Assembly (NCBI GenBank): GCA_032164295.1
Contig: JAJHTX010000003.1
Location: 248,001-312,000, forward strand
Reading direction: 5' to 3'
Length of the DNA stretch: 64,000 nt
Source: Inonotus obliquus
Taxonomy: Eukaryota > Basidiomycota > Agaricomycetes > Hymenochaetales > Hymenochaetaceae
The position numbers and the translations under genes were made by a program. Positions within the stretch are counted from its first letter, which is position 1. Every line of letters begins with the position of its first letter. The notes under the pieces were generated by a model that worked only from the letters and a program-made list of their open reading frames with translations, searched no databases and was not told the DNA's origin. Below are positions 57,484 through 64,000 of the stretch, piece by piece.

Positions 57484-60022
57484 ATGTTTTGGACTCTTGT
57501 CTTCATCGTGATCATCACCGTCTTCGTTTTTCGGTCAAGGAGACGCTCGCAGATTGACGGCCTTCCCATTCCAGTGAGGGGATCAATATTACTCGTTCTT
57601 GTCTTCTTCGAATAAATCAATACCTTACCCTAGCCCGGCTCAGAATTCTTTTGGGGACACGAACGTATCGTGTTTGCGCTTGAACCTGGCAGAGCATTTC
57701 GCAAATGGGCGCGCGATCTTGGTCGTACTTTCAGAATCAAGGCAGCGTTCGGTGTACGTCTTCACTAATTCCCAGCAGATCGTTTAGCTCAAGATAGCTC
57801 TTCAAGGCACCTGACATTGTCCGTCATTTACTAGGATATATTCTTACTCAAATTTAATCGATCTACTCCCAGCTTGTCCTAAATGATCCTGAAGGAATTG
57901 CCTACATACTACAAAAGAGGATATATGATTACCGTGGGTCCATTTTCTGTCTGTTGAATCGTAAAGGTGTTTGCGAACTGATTCCAATTTCAGACCATAG
58001 TCCGGTTGTGCGACCTCGAGTTGCTAGACTCCTCGGAAAGGGTCTTGGCTGGGTGGAGGGAGAAAGCGAGCATAGGAGAATGAAAAGACTGCTTTTACCC
58101 GCCCTGTCGTGAGTTTTATTTAAAATCGTCTACAATCTCCCTAATCGTGTTTTCCAAAGCCCTGAAGGTATTAGATCTATGTCGCAAGAAGTGAGGGATG
58201 CGTCTTATAGAGTGAGTGAGCTGGCTACTCCTGCGTACAGATCAATTAGATGCGATGCCCGTAGACTTTGGCTGATCTCACGAGTGTGGTACAAGGCGAA
58301 TCAAATGGCATCGAGGTCAACATAGTAGAATGGACGGGTAAAGCGACGTAAGACTATCATTCTCATACCTACACTAGCTGAAACGTGCGAAGGTTGAATG
58401 TTATTGGCCGCGTGGTAATTTGCTTGTAGTTACCCTTCAGTGACCATCATCCCAACCTCCTGATTTCAGGCATTCCTTCACGATTTCGAGGGTGGCAATA
58501 GCTCCGATGCTCTCCAAATTCTAGAAGGAAGGAGGCGAGGATCTTCCGCAATAGCTAAATACACAGGTTTCTTGGTGCGTAGTTGAGCCCACTCATCCGC
58601 AGGATGGACGTATTTAATGATCAGCACTAGACATTGATGCTGCTTCGCCGCTTTCCCGTCCTTAACAATATGCCAATCTCCGCTGTACAAGGTCAAGGTC
58701 TCGCGAGAAAGATTATACAGGCAAGCCGTTTGTTTCCTCTGGCATTTTCCGAATCTTACGGAAACGTGCAGTCGAAGGTGGCGGGTAAGCTGATTGAAAA
58801 CAATATGCCATTGATCGAAGACGATAGGCGAAGAGATCAAAAAGACTTGCTCGCGAGACTACGTAAGTCTTTCGCATTCGAACTCCTACAGTCGCTACAG
58901 CTCATCAACGACAAAAGTCAAGGCTGAGTCCGAAGGACATATCTCCCGCGAAGAACTTTTTGAACAAGTTAGTTATCGTGTATAAAATTCACATAACTGT
59001 CCAAGACTAAGTACTTTACAGATTTCGACTTTCATGTTTGTCTTTGCTTGTTTTTCTATTGAATCAACAACTCAACGAAGAAGCTAATAGAGTATCCGGC
59101 CATGAGACGACCACACAAACATTGGCATTCACCATCTGGGAAATGGCCCGGCATCCAGACGCACAGAAGCGCCTTAGGTCTGAAGTCGAAGGGTTCACCA
59201 AAGAGCCTACATATGACGACTTTCAGACCCATTTCCCGTATCTTGACGCCGTACTCAAGGAGACGTGAGATCTCCACAACGACTAACATCCATAACGCAC
59301 CTTCACTGATATTTCTGTATCACCAGCTTACGCCTTTATCCAGGACTGGCTTATATGGGTTTGGGTGCAAAGCTTATTCTCACTGGGCATCTCTGATTTA
59401 TATTCTTGGTAGAACGGGTTGCGACTAAACCGGACACGATACCTATTCGCTTCCCTGTAAAGCTTGCTGATGGGACAATGTCAAGAACCGTGCAGGTACA
59501 ACCCGGCCAGGTATATCTACGATCTTTCTACCGGTCTAGTGGCAAGTTAAGCGGTATTTTCTCTGCAGACTGTCATCATCCCCATCATCGCGATACATCG
59601 CTCTGATTCAGTGTGGAAGGACCCAGACGAGTTTCGACCTGAACGTTGGATCGAAGCCCTTCCAGCTGGGGAACTCTTATGTTCAGGATGGGCAAATACC
59701 CTTGCATTCAGCGATGGGCCTCGAAGTTGCATTGGAATGCGTCTCGGTGAGTATCTTTCGTTAACACTTCGGATAGGCGCTCTCTGATATCGAACGTTGC
59801 AGCAATATTTCAGTACAAGGTAGGATCTCCAACGTTGTAATATTCTTTTCTCATTGAAAGAATTCGGTTTTTCCAGGCAATCTTGACTTCTTTGATTTCG
59901 AGATTATCCTTCGAGGATACAGGTGCGGATATTACTCTGAAGATTTCTTCAAGTCTACAGTCATGGGTCGTTGGCAAGGAGAGTGAAGGACCGCAGCTGC
60001 CTGTGATAATACGAATGCTATA
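57484..60022 (+). CDS. cytochrome P450 monooxygenase 2
   Basis: Second P450 in tandem, of a different subfamily. The anchor MFWTLVFIVIITVFVF is followed by RSRRRSQIDGLPIP and, after an intron, SFFWGHERIVFALEPGRAFRKWARDLG. Next: NDPEGIAYILQKRIYDYRKS, VARLLGKGLGWVEGESEHRRMKRLLLPALS (helix C W-x3-H/R), the FEGGN region, then HISREELFEQISTFMF, SGHETTTQTLA (I-helix), MARHPDAQKRLRSEV, ETLRLYPGL (ExxR), DPDEFRPERW and LAFSDGPRSCIGMRLA (heme Cys, about 59.70-59.74 kb). It ends LPVIIRML. About twelve introns. A longer in-frame start at 57319 would add a basic leader. Physically linked to P450 1, the epoxide hydrolase and the acyltransferase. Confidence 0.87.
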
Positions 60023-61399
60023 ATCGCGATATCTAGTCTATATGATTTTGTATTCTTGATTGTCCGATTTTGGCTATGATTCTGGCTTGCACTTTCGCGC
60101 AAATATTAGAAAGTATTTTACTCTAGACACAAGGAATATGATGCGTGGTGAGGATTCATGACATGCGGAGGTAAAGAAATGAACCTGTGCGAAACTGTAG
60201 ATTCAATCTCCGATTTCCAGCTTCTAAAGATAGCTGCACACAAGGTGTGAAGGGGGAGAGTCGGCACGTGTCTGACATGGTTTTGGGTTTCCTTATTGCA
60301 AACATACCGGGTGTCATTTTGTGCCTTGGAGCCATATGATAGCGACCACTCGACCGATTCATCAAGATGCTTCCGACTAGGTCGGTCTCACGCTGAATTC
60401 CAGAAAACATGTGTACCTTGGTATATCACCCTTTTCTTGATGAATCAGTAGCGAAGACGAATGGCCAAGACACGGAGTTTCTGCGCACACTCATATCTGA
60501 ACCGAATTTCAAAAATAGGTGGATTTCGTGGCATACGGAAACGAATGCAAGACGCGGATGATCCGAGGACGTTCTCTGAGCGAGATGGATGGTAAATAAC
60601 TAGGTACAGGCTGCATAGGCCGGTAACAGTGGAAGATTACGTGAATCACTTTCATCCGTGCATGGATCTACTTCTCACCGGCTTCAAAATGAAGTACGCG
60701 TTCCATCTCTAAGTTATCCAATGGTATCTTCGATCTGTTTTGAGCTCTAGGTTTGATAAAAAGGTAGGTACACTCGCAGTCTCCTTTTGTATTGACGGGG
60801 ATCTTGTGGTGAATGGAGCTAAGCGGATCCAGTGAACTTGAGCCATGAATAACAGGGCCTAGTGAGCCATCTAGAAGTCAGACGACTCTTCATCAGTGCT
60901 TCCGATGTCAAGAGTATTCTTCACATCTCACATCTTCAAGGGACATTCTGTTCTTCTTGTATTCAGAGTATCTCCGATAATTCATCCCAGTTTTAAGATT
61001 CATGCAAGTGGCGACTAAACTAACCACCATAGCATGGGTAAGTTGCCACAAGCTCTTGGCCCTGGATAGGATTTGTATTCGAACATCACTGGAGTTAGTA
61101 GACTCCCGACGAAAGGCAATTTCCAGTGCAGTGCAGTGGACGGCCGCGGGCGTATACGTAAACATTCGTAACGTGATCATTCCAAAAAGCAGTATTTGTC
61201 AGCTGTCGATCGTGTGGGCAGACCTGCACCTGAATAAAGTTCGTTTGAAGTCTTCACGGTTCCGCTGAAGAATCGTCCGTTCTATGGCAAAGTATCGGAC
61301 TCCTAGTCTCAACGAACTGTTTGCGGGTTCATTTCTTCATATGAGTTCGAAAGCATTTTCATTTTTCCATTGACCTCATCCTTGAAGGATGAAACAGCT
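60023..61399. other. convergent intergenic region, no gene recognised
   Basis: About 1.4 kb between the P450 2 stop and the epoxide hydrolase 3' end. No domain-bearing frame seen on either strand. Confidence 0.4.
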
Positions 61400-62634
61400 T
61401 CAATACGTATTCACATTGGTGGCACAGAGTTCCAACCCATGAAGCCATGAATTGAGCTCCTCGTTTAGTTTAACGGGAGATTCAAGATGAGGCCAATGTC
61501 CAGTTTCGAACTCTACAGTTGTGACATTTGTTCCGTACTTCTCCATGGATGCTTTTCCGCGCAGCGGCGTACAAATGCAGTCTTTGAGAGCCACTGCAAA
61601 GAATGAAGGTCGATTGATAGTCCATCGTTCTTCCGGGATATCTGAAGACAGCAGTAAGAGTAGTTCACAACGAACAGTGTCAGTGGCCGAGGCATCTTAC
61701 TCAAATTATCCTGGAGGTCGACATTTCTGACCTGTGCAACGTACCAGTTCAGTGCCGATTTGATGCCACCATTCAGTATTTTTTCTCGAAGGTGGTGTAT
61801 ATCCTATAGCTCAAGTCAGAGACCAGCTTTAGTAAATCGACCATCACTCACGTTTTCAGACAGGTATTCAGGAAACCCTGGTGTCGAGTTCCCCTCTATC
61901 CATTCAGCTGTTTTCCCCGGGAGAGCCATGTGTGTCAGCCATACTTCAGGGTCCTTTGGATACAAGAGCTGAAGAAAGCTATCCACCTGGATGTCATAAG
62001 TATCGGTGACGTTTGATCACAACTGAATAAATCTTACATTCCTTTCGATTATAGTTGCAGCGTCTTCTCTTACCAGAAATTTCCAGTAGGAATATCCCTC
62101 GTATCCGAGAATCTCCTTCATCAAAGCCATTACACTGTCCAATTCAAATGTTGTGGTTATTGGCTCCATAAATGAGAGTCCAAGCCACGCGAATGCAAGG
62201 AATCGGTGTGGATACAGCATAGATAACCGAGAAAGAGCGACGCAACCCCTTGAAATGGGAGGCAATGGTTATCGTATCGGACTCTACAAGCATATATACC
62301 AAAATAGGGTAACACACCAGTCATGGGCAACACCGACCACCATTTCAAGCTTTTCGTTGTCCAGAATATCAACGATATCGCCAGCGATGGAGTTCAAGCG
62401 AAATGCCTCAGGGTCCAGAGGGCGAGCCGTATCTCCTGAACCAAGCATGTCTGGAACCAAAGTTCCATATCCTTTCTCTTGTAGGAAATTGACCTGGACA
62501 TGCCAATCGAATGAGCTAGAAGGGAATCCATGCAATAATAGGAGTGTCGGATGCTGGGCGCGTGCGGGAGAGTGGTAATAGCTGTAACTAAGACCTCGCT
62601 TGACTAGAACGATCTTGTAGAGAGCGGGATCCAT
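61400..62634 (-). CDS. epoxide hydrolase, alpha/beta-hydrolase fold
   Basis: Opens epoxides to diols via an Asp nucleophile. The start MDPALYKIVLVKRGLSYSYYHSP is followed by TLLLLHGFPSSSFDWHVQ (oxyanion HGFP), YGTLVPDMLGSGDTARP, then VVGVAHDW with the nucleophilic Asp just before an intron. The cap region includes FAWLGLSFMEP and GYEGYSYWKFL, with candidate epoxide-binding tyrosines. The last exon has FAVALKDCICTP (third acid region) and TVEFETGHWPHLESP (catalytic His in GHWPHLE), ending NSWLHGLELC. Four or five introns. It is probably partnered with the neighbouring P450s, which can make epoxides (inference). Confidence 0.87.
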
Positions 62635-63034
62635 GATAATGAGACGATGGAGGGTTATTCCGAGTCATCGGATACGAAGATAACGTATCGCCCCATGCTG
62701 GGTATGCTTTAGGAGAACTCAAATGGAGCCCGACTGTTCCGTGATGAACCGTAATCGCGTTATAGATGGAGATACTCATCTGATGAATCCACAATTTGAT
62801 TCATCTTTGGATGCTCCGGATAGTTGTATCGAAAGCAATTGTCTGGTCTACATTTGCAACAATCTACGGGACCAAGTAAAGTACATGTGAGTTGTCAACG
62901 AACGACTTGGATCATTCAATTCTCTAAGCGTTGATTCCGCGATTTCCTTAGTTATACCTTTATCCGCAAAGCGGCTAGGAAAATCACGAAGATTTCGATT
63001 TATGTTCGCCTTCCAAGTTGCACCTAGTCGATTC
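62635..63034. other. intergenic
   Basis: About 400 bp. It holds the epoxide hydrolase promoter and the 3' flank of the methyltransferase. No exon recognised, although a last methyltransferase exon could lie here. Confidence 0.35.
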
Positions 63035-64000
63035 TCATTTTGATCTGTAATGCAAATATGTCAGAAAATCATTCAAAGGCATGCGCAATACCATACTACC
63101 TTGTGATTTTCCCGACACAGGAATGATGACCCTTCTCACATTGACCTCAGAGAAGTGTCCTGACGAGCGTAGGATGCCCTCCAGATGTCTACCAATGCAT
63201 GGCTCTGCTCCGCGTGATCTCAGCATATTTATCCACGCCCCAGCAAACGAAGCCATTCCTGGACTAGGCGGACCTCCTCCGTCCTGCATTGATTCATCAT
63301 CAGGTTCTTCCACGAGTAGCCAACCCCCTGGCTTAACGAGCTCGATGACGTTTCTCAAAATGTCACGACCATTGGGAAGCTGGAAGCGTGTTGATTCTCA
63401 GTGCTAAAGTCATCAAATAATTAAACTTGCATGCATTATGATAAATCTTGCATGGACGATATCAAATGTTGCCTTCGTGAAAGGAAGTGGTTGAGTAATG
63501 TCGACTCTGGCGAAGTGGATATTCCCGGGCAACGGACTAGGAGTATATTAACAGAGATTTTAATTGAAGATATCAGTGCATCCTCATACCGATCAGGTAA
63601 AGGAGACAAATCTACCGCCAACACCTTAGCATTCGGAAATTGTTCCGCTGCCCGAATAGCCCTATATTTGCGAGAGGATTAGAATGAATACGTCGGTGCA
63701 ACTATGATGCTCACCATGCTCCTGTGCCAGAACTGTTATCTCGGATCAGATGCACTTCCCGACATATACAGTGATATTGCATACCCTAGCTCAAGTATGT
63801 CCTCTGGATTGCAGTCCTCAAGCGGTGCCAAGGAAAGTCGCTGACCGAAATAGTCTGTTATGCCTTCATGAAGCCCATCGAGCCTGGACTTGGGTCAGCC
63901 CGGGTTAAGTCAAGTTAATCGAATGCTTCACCTTTCAGCTTCGGCGGGGGTCCCAGACGCAGGCTATGCCCCACATGTCACCATTGGATAAGATATATAA
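63035..64000 (-). CDS. SAM-dependent class I methyltransferase, 5' end outside window
   Basis: Transfers a methyl group from S-adenosylmethionine. On the minus strand: AEAERLDGLHEGITDYFG (about 63.87-63.95 kb, across an intron), LEDCNPEDILELGSGTGAW (motif I, split by an intron near 63.73-63.79 kb), FPNAKVLAVDLSPLP (motif II acidic Asp), NIHFARVDITQPLPF and FDIVHARFIIMHA (post motifs), and IELVKPGGWLLVEEPDDE (motif III). The final frame includes GRHLEGILRSSGHF and ends at 63035. No ATG is found before an upstream stop and an intron boundary near the right edge, so the first exon lies beyond position 64000. This type is common in basidiomycete secondary-metabolite clusters. Confidence 0.78.

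Overview
The window comes from a filamentous Agaricomycete (basidiomycete), most likely a wood- or litter-decaying white-rot type. Protein-coding genes are broken by many short (about 45-65 nt) GT-AG introns. Several families are typical of these fungi: GH7 cellobiohydrolase, a DUF6533 membrane protein, a LSL-type beta-trefoil/aerolysin lectin, expanded P450s, and a GMC oxidoreductase. No bacterial operons, rRNA or CRISPR were seen. Gene models below were spliced by eye, so exon edges are approximate unless a splice site is named.

Layout. 0-15 kb: a GPR1/FUN34/YaaH acetate/ammonia-type transporter, a DUF6533 membrane protein (minus strand), then a small nitrogen/polysaccharide locus. In that locus two PuuE/allantoinase-like polysaccharide deacetylase paralogues flank a pore-forming-lectin-like gene and an amidase-signature enzyme. 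The lectin and the amidase each carry one apparent frameshift in a T run. 15.5-20.8 kb: two essentially identical GH7 cellobiohydrolase genes arranged head to head as a 2.1-kb inverted repeat around a 1.04-kb unique spacer. 21-25.5 kb: an ArAE-type (brefeldin-A-sensitivity related) multi-pass transporter. 26.5-38.7 kb: a divergent pair made of an RBR E3 ubiquitin ligase with an N-terminal cysteine-peptidase-like segment and a roughly 9-kb gene for a giant protein. That protein combines a GB1/very-large-GTPase-like G domain, Cys/His-rich zinc-knuckle repeats and a C-terminal von Willebrand A domain. 40.03-40.87 kb: a non-autonomous DNA transposon with about 35-bp terminal inverted repeats and a perfect 8-bp target-site duplication. 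41-42.2 kb: a secreted GPI-type Kre9/Knh1-like Ser/Thr-rich protein.

43.5-64 kb is rich in tailoring enzymes: NmrA-like redox sensor, secreted GMC oxidoreductase, aldo-keto reductase, DHA14-type MFS exporter, BAHD-like acyltransferase, two cytochrome P450s, an epoxide hydrolase and a SAM methyltransferase that runs off the right edge. This looks like part of a secondary-metabolite or xenobiotic-handling cluster, although no PKS, NRPS or terpene synthase lies inside the window.

The best candidates for something new are the GTPase-VWA giant paired with a peptidase-like/RBR fusion, and the near-perfect palindromic GH7 duplication.
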